Shown: positions 22,926 through 38,100 of the stretch, piece by piece | Layout of the letters: every line of letters begins with the position of its first letter | Numbering within the stretch: the first letter of the stretch is position 1 | From: Brachionus koreanus | Lineage: Eukaryota > Rotifera > Eurotatoria > Ploima > Brachionidae | Length of the DNA: 64,000 bases | Assembly: GCA_016987375.1 (NCBI GenBank) | Contig: PJRA01000263.1 | Span: 4,417,319-4,481,318, forward strand | Direction of reading: 5' to 3' | Made by a program: the position numbers and the translations under genes | The notes under the pieces: model-generated | What the model saw: the letters and a program-made list of their open reading frames with translations, nothing else | Told to the model about the DNA's origin: nothing | The model's database searches: none

Positions 22926-25051
22926 CTGAAAAACTAGAAAGAAAGTAGAAAATTTCTGAAAAAAACCAACCTTAAAATTAAAATTAGGAAATGAATTAAT
23001 TTTATGAGAACAATTTCTTTCAATTCAATTTTTCTGATATTCAGATTTTTAATTCATCAATAAAATGGAGAACAAACCTTTTACAAAAGAAAGAATTTGC
23101 TTTTAATAATACATAAAATTAATTGATTTGAAAAAATAAAGTATTTCAAGCAATTAGAATAATTTAAAATTTAATTTATAGCACTTGATAATGAATACTT
23201 GAGAAATACCTTTGTATAATTATTTTTTTAAAAATTTTCAAATATAAGTAGATAGACAAGGATACCGATAATTTAATGATAGAAATTGCTTAATTTCTTA
23301 AATTCTACTCTTAAATTAAAACCATTCTAAAGAAACTCATTAATCAAATCACATGTTTTTTTCTTGAAAAAAATTAAGCAACAAACAAAGTTATAGACAA
23401 TACCTTTTTCAGTTTGGTTTGAGATCTGAGAACCATCAGAAAATTATTAAACTCATTTGCGTTTTAAGTTTTAAGTAAGATACTTTCAAGTAATCTTAAA
23501 TTTATAAATTAAGAGTTATTTTTCCAAATATAAAATTTAAATCATTTTCAAGGTAAGCGATTTTTCATGTTTATAAAAAATTTTAAATTATCCAATTTAA
23601 AAAATGCAATCGTTACAAATATAATTTAGTTTTATTTAATTATTGAAGTCTTTTGATTTGTATCAATAGAAATAAATTTTTAAAAATTTTAAACCATTTT
23701 TATTCATTCAAATCAACTAAATACCTTAATTTTTGTTATATTATGTTATCTAAGTAAGTGCTATATTGATGTATTAAATCCATCTGTTAGCGCATTTTCT
23801 TTAAACTAACTCTTACTTTTAAAGAATTACTATTCTTCTGCATTTTTTACCATAATTTGAACACAAAATAAATTTACCATCCCATTTATCAAACTAGATA
23901 AGACCAAGAAAACTATGCGTTTATTTATGAAACAGAAATATAAATTATCCATGCTATGATATTGTTTTTTTATCAACTCTAATTATAACATAATATTGTA
24001 GCGTTTTTGATTTTTCATCATTTCTTAAGATATCTTTTTTCTTTTCCAATCGAATTTATCAAAAGCTCTAAAATGAATTTTAAAGAGTCAAATCTAGGTT
24101 TTATGTACTTTGTTATTTATTTTTCTAGCATAAACGAGTATATAAATTTAAATTACTATTCTTATTTCTTAGTATCATATTTTATATTTCATGTTATTTT
24201 TTTGCTAAATAAAAAAAATATAATGAAAAAAAATTCAAATTTAATTGAAAAAAACACCAGAAATTAATTGATATTTTTCTTTTTTTTTTCTTACTTTGAT
24301 AGAAAAGCCAAAAGCTAAATAGAATCTTTCATATTACTTTTCGGCATGATCTCAATTACCCAAGATTTCAGTTTTTTTTCGTTTGAGTATTTGACTTATT
24401 CAATTTAAAATAAAATATTAGTGTTAAAGTCACGTGTACATTATTAATCAATATAAATAAGCCTGAGGATAATAATTTGAATTATCAACCCAATAACCCA
24501 ATGACTTATATATGTAATTTATTTTTTTTAGAATGCAAGTTATCTGAATTTTACTTAAAAAATTTCACCAAAAACTAATCATTTTGGGTATTATTTTGTA
24601 AATGATCATATAAATAGCATAATGATATTAAGCAAAATTAATTTTTTAAAAGAACTAATTAAGTGTAAATTCATTTTTCTTCTTTTTTAGTAAAATCAAA
24701 TCAAACTGGATGAAAAATTGATAATTTAAGCTTTATTTTGGGAATTTGACATTGATTTTAATTCTTTTATGACATAATTATTAAAAACATGATATGTCTA
24801 TCAGTTAATTAATTCTGGATTTAAAGTTTATTAATTTTCTAAAAAAGCACTCCAATTAAAATAATCTTTAGAAAAAAAATTAATGGTATGTTTAAAATGT
24901 CGTCAATGATGTTGAAGAACTATTATTTGACCCCTAAAACAATAATCTTTTTTTAAATATTTTTCTTTTAAAAAATCACAAGAACGAATTTCTTCATTAT
25001 TTTTTTGATTATTGAATTATTTGATTTTTGATTAGGAATTCAATCACATTT

Positions 25052-25827
25052 AAGGTGGCCCAAATCATAAACTTCAGTGCGATAAATAAATTCAAATTTT
25101 ATAATATGTTCTAGAAAAAGGTTCATAGACTGTGAAAAAAGAAAAAAAAGTATGTGTCATCCCTTGTTTTTACTGTCTAATCAGCTTCAAACTTAATCCT
25201 TTGTCTTTGAATTAAATCAATTTAAAGAATGAAAAAAATTATTTTACGTCGATTTTTAAAACAAAAAGTAAACTTTAAAGCCCTAGGAATCAAAGCAAAA
25301 AAAAATCAATTAGCCTGGTTATCTTTTACCTGTATATTTAAAAAAAAATTTAAACTGGTATTTAATTTGTTTAATCTTAGGAAAAAAAATTATGTAGTCT
25401 TTAAAATTGTTGTTTAAGGTTTTTTTATCATAAAATTATTTAAATAAAGCTTTTAAATTTTATTCAAATATAAACACCTTTTTAATGGTGTTTTATATCT
25501 TTATCTTCGATGTTTTTTTTATAAATATGTTTTATTTTTTTAAAATTTATTTTAAAAATTAAAAAAAAATTGCCTTATATTTGTATTAAATGATTTGTTA
25601 TTTTTGTGATTTTTTTATGGCTGCACTAGACCTTGCACCGAAAAGTTTTTGAAGAACATTTTGATAACTATATTTATTTTCATAAATCTCAAGAGCCTTC
25701 CAAAATCTATTCCAAAGTTTTATTACTTTTTTTTTCATATTGTTCCAAGGATCTGGAAATTAAAATATTTAGAAGGTCTCTGAAAATCAGTAATAAAAAA
25801 CGGGAGTTCATAATTTGGGCCACCTTT
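25052..25827. mobile_element. Possible degraded DNA transposon with 22-nt terminal inverted repeats
   Basis: AAGGTGGCCCAAATCATAA (from 25052) matches the reverse complement of 25806-25827 with 2 mismatches in 22, and the GC-rich GGTGGCCC core stands out from its surroundings. The 776-bp interior has no recognisable transposase, and no target-site duplication is evident. Confidence 0.45.
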
Positions 25828-26115
25828 GAAAGATTTCATTTTAATATTACATCTGGTTTCTTAAGCGTGTAATTTAAGAAAACTAGTGAATAAGAAAGAA
25901 AGCACATTTAAATTTTATTAAAAAATTTCTTTTTTACTTTGTAATAATTTGTTTATATGTGTCAAAAAGGCTAAAAATCTAAAATTAAAAAAAAATTAAC
26001 AAAAAAATGAAAATTAAATAATTTAGAAAATTTTATTTTTACTCAAAATTTCAAACTTGAAAAAAAAATAACGGAGTTTAATTTTAACAAGTCTTGAATA
26101 AATATTTAAAAAAAA

Positions 26116-29100
26116 TCAGCTTTCATTTGAATTTGTGCTAATCAAGTTAAATAATTCTTCAAAAGGTGTACCAGGTTTGGCATGGGCTTCAAATGTACTT
26201 AAAACACTCTTTAACTGAACTTGATCAAGTTGCTTAATAAATTCAATAACAGACATATAGAATATTGCTTTATCAATAGTTTCAAAAGCGCAATACCGAT
26301 TTAGAAGTAATGGAAACGTCGACTTAAGCCATTGATTTTGACTTCCACTCACCAATAAGCATGAGGTCAACCAAATCGACTCATAAATGTGCGAACGCTG
26401 CAAAAAATTGCTCAATGATAGAATGCACCACTCTCTTATTTGAAACTGAATTCCTTTTTCTTGCAGCAAGCCAAAACATTTATAAACAACATAAGCAACT
26501 GCTTGGGGATATGGATGCTGTGAGCTGTTCAAAAATTCGGTAATCAATTTATTAAGAATATTATGTGGAGGTAGAAAATCGCATAAAATTTTTGGCAAAA
26601 TAGTAGCATAAAGACTTGCTTCTCTACATGTATTGCTTAGCTTCATTTTATCTAAAAAACTGGTGGCAACCTCTAAAACTTTAAGTAAATGTGATTGAAG
26701 ATCCGGATAGTTGTTAAGCTCTAAAATCTGCGGAAAACATATTTGACAATCTTTTAAGCTAGCATTTTCTGACTGACTAGGACTTTCTAGTGTTGAGTCG
26801 ACTTCTCCCTTGAGCTGTTGGCCAATTATGTCATGCCAATAATTCAACTGTTTGCCTTGACTAGAAGCATAAAGTGACGTGACTGTCAATGACATTAGAC
26901 ACAGTGTTTTTTGCTCTTCGTATACCTTGCTTGTGAACAGCTTTTGAATGGTGTTAATTTCACTTGATAAATACGAGGGAAGCATACAAGACAAAAGTAA
27001 ACGCTCTAACCCTAAATATAATTGGTAGAATAGAAAAGAGGGTGTATTTTGGTCATTTAAAATTTGGTATGTTAATTTGATAAAAGTTGAGCAAAAAATT
27101 TGTGCATCCCTAATTGAATCCAAGCAATTTTCAATTATGTAAAAAGATGCTGACCATAGACTAGATAAATAGCGATAATTGCTTGTGAATAAAGAGCTTG
27201 AGTCTTTCATCAAATAAATTTGTTTGCATAAATGATCTATAAGAATTTTTGCATCATTACCACTCGATAAATAGCCCAGAGATATGGATTCTAACCAATA
27301 CATAAAGCCTTGTACAGTGGCTATTTTAATTAGCACTGAATTCGATTTAAGACCATTTTCAATCAATCGATTTAGCCTCTCAAAATCTTTGCTTGACATT
27401 GATTGTCCATCTCGAGTGGTGTGTAAACAACACTTGGCCAAGCATTCACCATAAATTCCCAATGAAAGTGTTGATTCATCGATCAAATCATTTACAATGG
27501 GCATAAGCGTTTCATTTTCTTGTGTAATGAATAAATTCAAAAATTCAAAATTTATTTGAAGCTTTTGACTCAATGATTCATATTGGTTTTTTGAATCAAA
27601 CAAACAATTTGACAGATAAAGCATAGACTTGAAAATATCTAATTTCAATTGAATACTTGGAATTTTAAAGAAAGATTCGTAATAGTCCAATATTGTTCGT
27701 AGAACTGATGCAATATCAAGACTATTACGATTAAATGATCTTTGTATTGTATGACCGAAAGATTGGTATGCTGATTTTGAACTTGACTGAACAGAAGGGG
27801 CATTCGAATCGACTGTTAGCATATCGGACATTTTATTTGACACTTCATCTATTTGGCTTGAGACAAAATTTTGGATTGATTCACCAATCCATCTTGGTTG
27901 TTGAGAATCATCATCAAATCTATTCCACTGACCAACAAATTTTAGAATGCCTTCTAAACTTATTTGGGTAAAAGAAAAAAAAGAATTCGAATTTGTAGGC
28001 AAGTTATTAAGCATAACTCTCTCAATATTGGTCGAATAAATCAAGTTGCATCTTTCACTTAATTTATTTGAAATTTTGCTTAGATTAGTAAGACTATCAG
28101 CTGGTTGCGGCTGTGTAAAGTCAACTAATCGCCTTACTTCTTCATCTGATTCATCAATCAAAGTAGGATCAAGCATATACAAAAGGCCAGAGTTGCAAGC
28201 TATTGGTATTGAATTTGAATTTGTGAATACATTGAATTGATCAAATGAATCGATTGATTTTTTTAGCATGTTATATTGTTGGCCAATGTGGGTGGACAAA
28301 AATCCTGGCGATTTGTTGCGACTTACATGTTCATACAAGCTATTAAGAGAATTTCCAGATCGTGGTGTCAGCGTTGATTTAATAAGCCAGGTTGAAAGTC
28401 CCCTGATTAATAGGGATATGCATTTATTTCTCTCTCTTATTTCCTCTGCGGGTAAATATGTCAATATATGATTCGGAGTCTGTCCAATATCACTTTCGAA
28501 TTTAGACGAATTGGCTTGACTTGATAGTGGTAAATAGTAATCTTCTGATATATTATGGAAAAAGGTGAGCATGTTGACATATTCGTATTCAAACTGGTTT
28601 CTAGTAGTCCATCCGATAAGCAGAATGTGTCTTAAATGATCTCTAAGCACGTGTGGATCTTTTAAGTGGTCAATTGGCGGCAAAACAGATGTATCCGAGC
28701 GCAAAAATTGTGCATATTCGAGACTAAAGCCTTGAGACCATAAACAATCGGGTATTCTAATAAATCTGTCCAAAATTGGCAATCGGCACAGTGCTATGTA
28801 AATTTTTTCGACCAGATCACGCATTAAAAATGGAATTTTTTGTCTAAACTCTTGATTATTTATTATAAATCTTATTTTGAGCAGTGTTTCTAGAGTTATC
28901 AAATTAAACAGCACGTCATTTGAATACTTTTTATTCGGGTCAGTGAAATCAATTAGATGCTTAAGACGCGGTGTTTTTAGCATGTTTTCATCACCAATTT
29001 TCAAAAAATATTGAATAATCAATTGATACAAATTTTTGATCAAAAATGAAACTAGAGTAGAATAAAGAGGATCAATGGACAATAAATTGATAAATTGTGG

Positions 29101-32100
29101 TTCACTTAAAATATTATACACACACAAAAATGACTCATTTAGACATTTTAATGAAACAATTTGATTATGATTAGATGTTGTGAAATTTATAAACTCAATT
29201 TGAAAAAGAGAAAAGTTAATAAAATTTTTTGTATCTGTCTGATTTAGTTTGCTATCCAAATATGGATATTGTTTTGTTGATTTTAAATAAGAATTTACCG
29301 ATTCAATTAAAGGTAAAACCATTGAGTACAAGTCAATTTCAGATGTAAGCTGACTAAATTTTTGGTCATAGACGAAAGTATTGGTTGGATTAGATGGCAA
29401 TAGCCTTTTCTTGCATTGTTGATTGACAGTTTCTTCACAACCTGATAGTGATACTGGTTCTAATTCGGGCAATCTTTGGTTCACATTTGACAAAATGCTC
29501 AATAAAAATTTACTTGAAACAATCCATAATGGATGTATAAAATCTTTAAGGAGATTTTTGGCTTGTTTAAGAGCTATTGGAAGCTTTTCAATACCATTTT
29601 GTGTTTTAAAAGCGCTTATAATAAAGCAATCTTTTAAAACATTAAGCTTAAAGGACTTGTCATAAATAATCGATTCACAGTTAGTTAAATCAAGATTTGC
29701 CAAAATAAGAGCACATTGTTTTGATTTGAGAGATGTTGAATTATTTATTAGATCTGAAGATGACTCAAAGCAACAAGAACTTCGCACAATATTATAGAAC
29801 CATTCTTTATCCAAATCATTCGGTATTTTTTCTATTCCATTTTGAAGATATAGACTAAAAAATTCTATAGATGCGCTTATTTTTATCATGTTTTGACTAG
29901 GTTCTTCCTGTTTTTGCTTTAATTTCTCTAAAAGATCAAACAATCGTTTATGACGAGCACTATTTTCTGCTTGACCTTCATAAAACATGTCCAAAGTTTC
30001 CAAATTTTTTTTAGTAAAAAGAGAGGCTAGCTTTTCTTTGTGTAATGAATGAATCATTTCAACTCGCTGACACGCAATATGATCTGCATATCGAACAAGA
30101 CTAAGATAAGGTAGTTTGAAAAATTTTTCAATTAAAAGACTGAGTAGGTGACCGCTTGAATCCAAATGTATTCCTTCAACAGCTTTTAGGCATGATTCTA
30201 AAAGACACAGGTCGTTTTTAGCCTGAATCTTAGTCCAGTTTATATTGATACTTTGAATAAATAGAGAACTTAATTCAGCATTGCGATTAATTGAACCAAA
30301 AAAATCAGTTATGGTCGGCTCGTAAGCAGCAAATTCGAATAAGTCAACTAAATTTTTTATAATAAGCATACTTACTTTCGACGGTAAATCAATATGATTT
30401 TGATTTGAATTTAAATTATCACAATAAATGATAAGACTGAGATATTTAAATAATTTTTCATTTAATGTTGGAATCCGAGGATGCTTATAGGAAAATGGCT
30501 TTGTGTCGGAATTATTATCTGGAGCGATTTTGTCCATATTATCATTATTGACAATAAAAGGGTTCAAAGAACTATTTTGGCTCGAATCTTCAGAAATTAT
30601 GTCTTCTAGATCGCTTTCAGAAAATTCTAAGGCTTGATACCAATAATCGGAACTGTTGTAGTTGACATGAATTAAAAAATATTGCCATAACGAGCTTAGT
30701 AGTGGATTAATTTTGGAATATTTAAAAAGAATAAAGGAATTTAAATCAAAGATAAATTTGGACGGGTTAAAATTAAATATGTTCTCTTCAGAGTCAATAT
30801 ATTCACAATTATCCCTTTCATATTCAGATAAATTATCTGGCCGATATTTACTTTCATCAACAAATGAATCTTAAAGAAAATTTTATTTAAAAAAAATTAA
30901 TACAAAAGTTTATTTTAATTTAATAAGACTTCATACCTAGTCTTTATATTTTTATGAAATAAATAGATTTTTTATTATTATAAATTAAAAAAAAAAAGTT
31001 TTTTAGAATTTTTCTTGAATTATTAATTATTGAATTTTGCTTATTTATCAGAGTAGTTAGCAAATATTTTAGGCAGTATATTTTTTATTTCTAAAGGATT
31101 ATACTTGAATTATTTTGGAATTGTAAAAAAATTATCTCTTTGCAGCCATCCAAATTATCGACACATACTATTAGCGATTTAAGTTCTTTAGTAAATAATA
31201 ATCTAAGGCTGATCAAAAAATTTCTAATATCTCTAAAAAATATTGTAATATGAAAAAATAGAAATCTAATTGAATATTTGATCAATTTATATTTCCTTTA
31301 TATTTTTAATAAGCACTTAGAAAGGAAATAATTTAAATAAAAGGAACTTAAAATTTTTAAGTTTATTTCATATGTTTTAAGAAATTTTCGAAAATTCTTA
31401 TTATTTTGGAGTTAATCTTAATACAGTATTTACGACTTTGGTGCAGACAATAAATGCCATCTGGCCCATGTAAAAGCATTATTAAATTAAACTCCCTGCG
31501 CCAAAGTCGTGTTTAAGTCGAATTTTGGAGAGAATAATAGTTCAAATTTTTTAATTAAATGCAGCATTTGCGCTTGAGTTTCTGGTGAAAATTAAAAATA
31601 ATTTTTTTCAATTACGCATTTGATGCTGCATCACCAATTGAGCAGAAAAGACAGATTTGACCGACAGTTTGGTTGATCTGTATGATAATTTTGGTCAACA
31701 AGAGTTAATTTACAAATTTTCAAAGAAATTAGCATTCATTAAAAAAGGAATTCCAGTTTTTTTTTCAAACAAAAACATACCATCTACATCAAATATCTAT
31801 TTTTCATTAAAAATTCAAAGCCTAAAATTTGTAAATTTACTGTTGTTAACCAAAATTATTATAGAATCAAAATAGGCTATTGAATTTTAACAAATAAATA
31901 GGAAAAAAAAATAGAAAAAAATACTTTTTTGATTAATCAATTTTGAAAATGCGTTTGATAGTGTAGGAAATTTTTCACTTATAACTATGTAAATCAAAAT
32001 TTGCAATTGGTTAGCAAGTAAATGTTGTATAACATTTAAATTTTGAAGTTTGATCATTTCATTATGTCTAAAAAAAGCTCCTGAATTAGTGGACGAAGCT

Positions 32101-35100
32101 AAGCTTTGAGCGGAAATAAACCATTCTGGATTGAATTTGACATTTTTTCGTACATTTAAAAAAGTCACATCCAAAATTTTTAATAAAAAATTTCCCATAA
32201 ACAAAGCCGAATCGTTGAAATCGTATTCAGCGTTTTCCGAAAAATCAAAAGTAAACATAAAAGAATTGGTGGATGAACTCGTCTCTATGTTTTCCAAGCT
32301 TTGAATATCAATAGAAGTTCTACGATTTGGATTATTCTCATTTAATTTACTCTCATTTTGAAGTAGTTTAGATATTTGACTTGTCAAACACCGCAGTCTA
32401 AACAAAATCTGGTCCTCACTAGCATTTGTAAATAACAAATATAAATGCAAAATAAATAAACTCAAATAATATGGCAAATTATCTGAATCAACTTCTTGAA
32501 AAATTAGCTCTTTTGATTTCTCGAACATACTTAATATTATAAAATCAATCGGCCTAAAAACTGATGAGTGCAAATGATTAAACAATTGAATCAGCGATTT
32601 AATGCTTTCAATACATGGAATATAGCTTAACGAATATCGATTAATTGAACGCATTTCGTATCCATTAAATTCTAACAGCTTTATTTTTGAAGTTTTGATT
32701 GAGTCAAAAATAGAGTCACAAATTTGCCTGGATACTTTTTTCCATTGATTAACATTGTCTTTTTTTAGCTTTAGGATAACCAGATTTAAAAGAGGCCAGA
32801 TGCTTGGATAGTGAACAAACCGAAGCATGGTCTTGATGATTACCTCCTGTTCCATTTCGAGCTCACGTAAATCTTCAATAGATCTATTCAAGAATAGATC
32901 TATGACTATTGGTCTCAAGGCCGAGAGAACATGACTATGAAAAGAGTTCTCACTAGCAATCATGTTATCGCACAAGCGAATTATTTCCGACATACCAAAA
33001 ACTCCAGAATTCGGATTTTTATTGAAAATTTTTGTGGTGTTCGGCTTTGAATTCGCCAATTCAATCAGAAACTCAAAAATTTTCGGCAATATCAAGTGAG
33101 CCTGAATATGTTCTTGCTGTCTGAGATTAAGCAAACAAATTAATGGTGATGTACCACTTGTTGCTAGATAGGAATTATTTGAATTAGAATAATTTTCTGT
33201 ATGAGAATACAATTTGTTGAACATGGCATCCAAATCAAACGGATTCAATGGATCCAAATAAACAGTCTCAAACTCAAATGATTCACACAAATCAATCATG
33301 TAGGTTTTACTGAGGCTATTTGAAGTAGGGTCGTAATTTTTTGAATTTTCATTTACTTTTTTTTGTTCCATTGACTCCAATTGCTTGATAATAAAGTCAA
33401 AAAAAATTTTGTCACCATCCAATGATCCATAGTCTACATTCAACAGTATTAACTGAATCAAAAGTTCTAATATTTTTGACTGTAAATTGACTGAAGAAGT
33501 GAACGTATATTGGGGTATTGACTTGAGGACAATGGTTTCGAAAGACTTGATGTATTGAGACAATGTTTTTTGATCAGTTTTCAATTGCCTAATTTTGTTT
33601 TCTTGTGATGTTGATAAATTTTGCTGACTGGTTGAAATCGGTTGTTGCTTTGGCTTGATCAAGCTTAAAATACTAAAATTACTAGCAGATTGATTTGATT
33701 TTGAGATTGATTTAGTTGGGCTGTTCGAAAAGACTGATTGCGAGGATGAAGAGGATATTGACGAAATTTGAGACAATTCAAGTGAATCCATTGCTAGCAA
33801 AAAAATAAATTTAACTCTAATAAATTTTTAGCAGTTATAAAAATAAATAAGAAATATTTTCTCTAAAATTAATAAATAAATTTTAATTTAAATTAAATAG
33901 TGAAAATATTCCTTGTAACTTTATTTCTACTCAAGTAAATAACTAAAGAAACTTTGCTTTTATTTAAGGCATATTAAAGTTTATGATCAAAATTTAATGA
34001 TTATGGTCAAAAATTATATTTTTGAAAATTTTTTAGAAATTTTATAATTAAAAAATTTAATACAGACATGCATTTTCATGTTAAGCAAAACATGTTAAAC
34101 CATAGCCAAGTGTTGTGCATAATTCTGAATGCAGAAATTTGCAAGGAAATTTGAATCTTTACTTTTAAGATATGTTTCGGCAATAATTTTTTACCTTATT
34201 AATAATTTGTAACTTTTAATGATAATTTTGAGCATGATCAGTTTAATTTTTTAAATTTTTTAATAAAATTTCAATTAGCTCTCTTTTAAATGAAAAATTA
34301 ATTATCAACATCATACTTTTTAAATTTTATGATATTTTGATGCTCAATATAAGAATAAAGTTGAAAGCAAAATGAACTTTTGACTATCTATAAATTTACT
34401 TTTGTGAAATTTGGTACAAAAGAAAATAGAACAAAAATTAGTGCTAAAAAAGCTAATAACTTTTTTTCTAAAGGCTTTTAATAATTAGTTCTGTAAATGC
34501 AACAAAGTGCAACTAACCAAAAGTCAAAGTCTGCTAATGATGTGCAAAGTCTGCAAAATAAATTGAACTTTTTTGCTAATAGTAGTGGCAAAGTTGCACT
34601 ATATGGCAATGTGAAATCTTAGTACAAAAAGGAAAAACCATATAATTATTTTTCTAGTTGTGCAAAAATGGTTCTGTAAACAATACAATGTTGTAAAAGT
34701 TTGTACAAACGAATTCTAAATTCTGCAAATACTCTTCATTTCTTTGTANNNNNNNNNNNNNNNNNNNNNNNNNNNNNNNNNNNNNNNNNNNNNNNNNNNN
34801 NNNNNNNATTGCAGTTTTTGCAGAGCTTAGAACTCGTTTGTACAAACTTTTACAACATTGTATTGTTTACAGAACCATTTTTGCACAACTAGAAAAATAA
34901 TTATATGGTTTTTCCTTTTTGTACTGTAATTTTTGTACTACGATTCAACATTGCACACTATGCTGCTTTTACAGAACTTGCTTTTGACTTTAAAAGAGAA
35001 GCTATAAGAATTTTAAACATTTTTTTCTGTTCTATTGTACTATGTAATATCACAAAACTAAAAATTTAAAAATTAGCTTTATTATTTCGAAATATTTAAT

Positions 35101-38100
35101 TACCAAAATTTTAGACTGGAAAAAAATTAGCTTTGTTAAAATTGAATTTTTTTTCATTAAAAGACAATAAATACCAAGGTTAATTAGAGTAGGTCCTTGA
35201 TTAACACTTGCTTCCAATGGTTGATCATTAATGGACGTTTGATCAAACATAAATTTGATAAACTGAGCTTGATTGGTTTGAATTAAATTAGTAAGTAGAC
35301 TTGATTGTCTTTTGCTGGTATTAAATGTCATGTTGAATGGCAAATTTGATGGTAAGTTAAAAGAAGTTAGAGATGTTAGAGAACCGGATAAAAAGCTTGT
35401 AGAAGATTGGCTCAAACCGGCAGATTTCTGATTAACTGTAGTTGATTGGCTTGTTTCGTACAGATTAGCTAATTTATCTACCTGTTGCTGTGTATAATCA
35501 AACATTAATCCTGCTAAGTTTCTTCCGAAAAGTGATTTCAAGCACAGAGTTACACACTTTGTGGCGCTAGCTGGTTCAATAGTGAAAATTATTCTTAAAT
35601 AAAGAAGAATTTCATCCAAATGAGGTGCAATCTCATGAACACTTAAACTAGCTTCCAATAATTGAGCAAATAAACCAAGAGTTGTTTTCAAATATTGAAT
35701 AAATCGATCGTAAGATACAAAATTAGGGGATTTTATAAATAATGAATAGGCTGATTTTATGACTTCATAGAGTTTTAAATAATGGGAGGAATTTTGAAAG
35801 TTACCCAAGTAAACACTATTTGTGGTTTTTGGAAGCTGAGTCATTAACGGTACAACAGCAGGTTCTTTTGACGTATCACTTTTTCTATCTGTTAAATTTG
35901 TAATTTTTGATCTGATAAAATTTGGTGATCCAGATGACTGATTTGACTGCATTTGAGTCGGCACAGAATTGTTTTGAGTTGAACCTGTATTTACTGCGGT
36001 CGATCCTGCGCTTAAATTCGATGTCAAATTTGAGGGTAGCAATGTCTCATCGATTACACATGCAAAAATGCATAAGATTCTTGATACATGAACAAATAAT
36101 GAGTCAATAAGAATTTTCAGTGGTTTATTATTGAATGACAATGAATAGAAGTAAGTTAATCCAGTATTTTGTTCGGCTTGGGAACTCAAAAATGGAACCG
36201 CTTTGATGGCGTTAGTTATCAAGTCAATTAAACTCTGGCATGTTTGATTAGACCGATTATTTGAAATAAGTTGATCTAATTGAATAATTAATTTGTCGAC
36301 TTTTTTCATGTTTAACCAGCTTAGTGAAGAGAACAAATTGCCAATGATTCTCAAAAGAATATCATGAGAATAGAGATCAAAAAATACATTTGGATGATGT
36401 ATGAAACTAAGCAAAATGTTAGTTGTCTCTAATAAATTGGTGCTGTAGTAAAGAGCTGGTTGATAAGTTTGAAATATTAAATCTAAGCTTTCAATACAGC
36501 CTAAAAATTGGTATTTTTCAGTTGAATTCATCAATGTATTGACTAATAATGGCACAATATAATTAAGATTTGATTCAACTACTCTGTTCAAATTGTTATT
36601 AATAGTCATTGAATTGGACAAATTTGATGGAAAATTTTTGATTAGTGAATAAAAGGGTTGAACAAATGTGTTGACTAAAACTTGAGTGTTTTTGCTAAAC
36701 CACGGATTAGACGGAAACGATAGAGAACATAGAGGTGAATTGTAGTATTTTGTTTTTGTCGTAGAAGAGCCTTTGAATTTTTCAAAAATATCTTGTATGG
36801 CTCCAATATTAAAAGCATCATTTTTCATTATTGTCGAATTTAAATATGTTCTAGAGTAACCATTCGATTTTAGACAATTTTCCCCGGCAGCGTGTATCAA
36901 ATTTTGAAATGAAATCGATATTGGCTCATAAAAGTTGCAGTTAAAGACAAAACGAGCGATACACCGGGCAGTCTCAAAGCGAATTTTCGAATCTTCGCTT
37001 CCAATCAGATCCATAAAAACCTCGTCGATTATTCTCTCTTGAGTATTTTGCGCAAAAAACGTTGTTCTTAAACCTTGAGTTTCTTCGGGCCGCACTGTTT
37101 TTTGTTCAGTCAGCATTTTTTCAGCGTATGCTATACTCTTGAAATCAATTGATGCCAATAGATCAACCAGTTCACATTTAACCAAGTTATAAGTAGAATT
37201 TTTTAATTGTATCAAGTTAATCAAAATTTCTAAAACAAATGATGACATATTTGTTTTGACCAATGTAGGCAGGAAAAGACGGAATGCACTTAAAGCAAAG
37301 CGTTTACAAATATTATTTGTTTCTTGAGCGTTTTCGGATATAATAAAATTGTTCAAATAATTAACCAGTAACTCTAATTTAATATTTGAATTATTCTCTA
37401 AATCATATTTGCTCACCCATGAATCAAAATTACCACAATTATTTACCAGTACAGTGTTAATAAACTGGCCAACAAGTAAACATGCATTTGTTCTCATTTT
37501 GTCATCTTGATGCTTAATATAATCAAACAAATCGAAAACATGTATATCTGTGGAGTCGATGGTCAAACGTTTGAAAATAAGTGTTGGATCAATAGTTAAA
37601 ATACTTGAACAACAATCTAGTGCTATGGATTTCTGTAAAATTTTTACTTCATTATCAGATTTTAGCTTTTGCTCTTTATTTAAGTTAAGTAAAAATCTAA
37701 AGCAAATGAATCTAATCAAATAAGTTAGATTTGATGTTTTATCATCATAAAAACTTCCGATTGATTCACTCGGTGATCGAATTAATCTAAAGTGTTGGTC
37801 TCTATTTGAAAAACTAGAATATTCTAGTTCTCTGTCACTAGATTCATGTTCTTTGATATTCTCTTGACTATGTTGCTTTGATGGGCTTATCGTTTCGCTT
37901 GAATCATGTGAGTGCAAAAGAGTTGATGTTGAATTTGAATCTGATTCTAAGAGCCGGCCATTTCTCTCTAAATATGAGTTGGTAAAATTTCCGCATTCTC
38001 TAAGAATGTGATGTAGGTTGAATGGTGCTAACTTAAGAATTACTTGAATGCATTCTAGTGCTGCAGTTACGATACTAATATCTGAATTGTTTGAAAAATA

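Larger units (their letters stand above)
19937..26115. other. 6.2-kb gene desert, AT-rich
   Basis: No conserved protein was recognised on either strand, and the short open frames here look random. It includes the GPCR 5' UTR side, a candidate non-coding exon at 22817-22925, a terminal-inverted-repeat element at 25052-25827 and an (AT)n run near 20057-20082. It is by far the largest interval without a gene in the window. Confidence 0.6.

Noticed and set aside
25229..25872. Two short plus-strand frames as transposase remains
   Set aside because: No DDE/DDD catalytic pattern or known transposase motif is seen; kept only as interior of a possible element.
34654..34892. Mirrored open frames on both strands around the gap at 34749
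   Set aside because: They are produced by the palindrome and run through N; there is no protein similarity.
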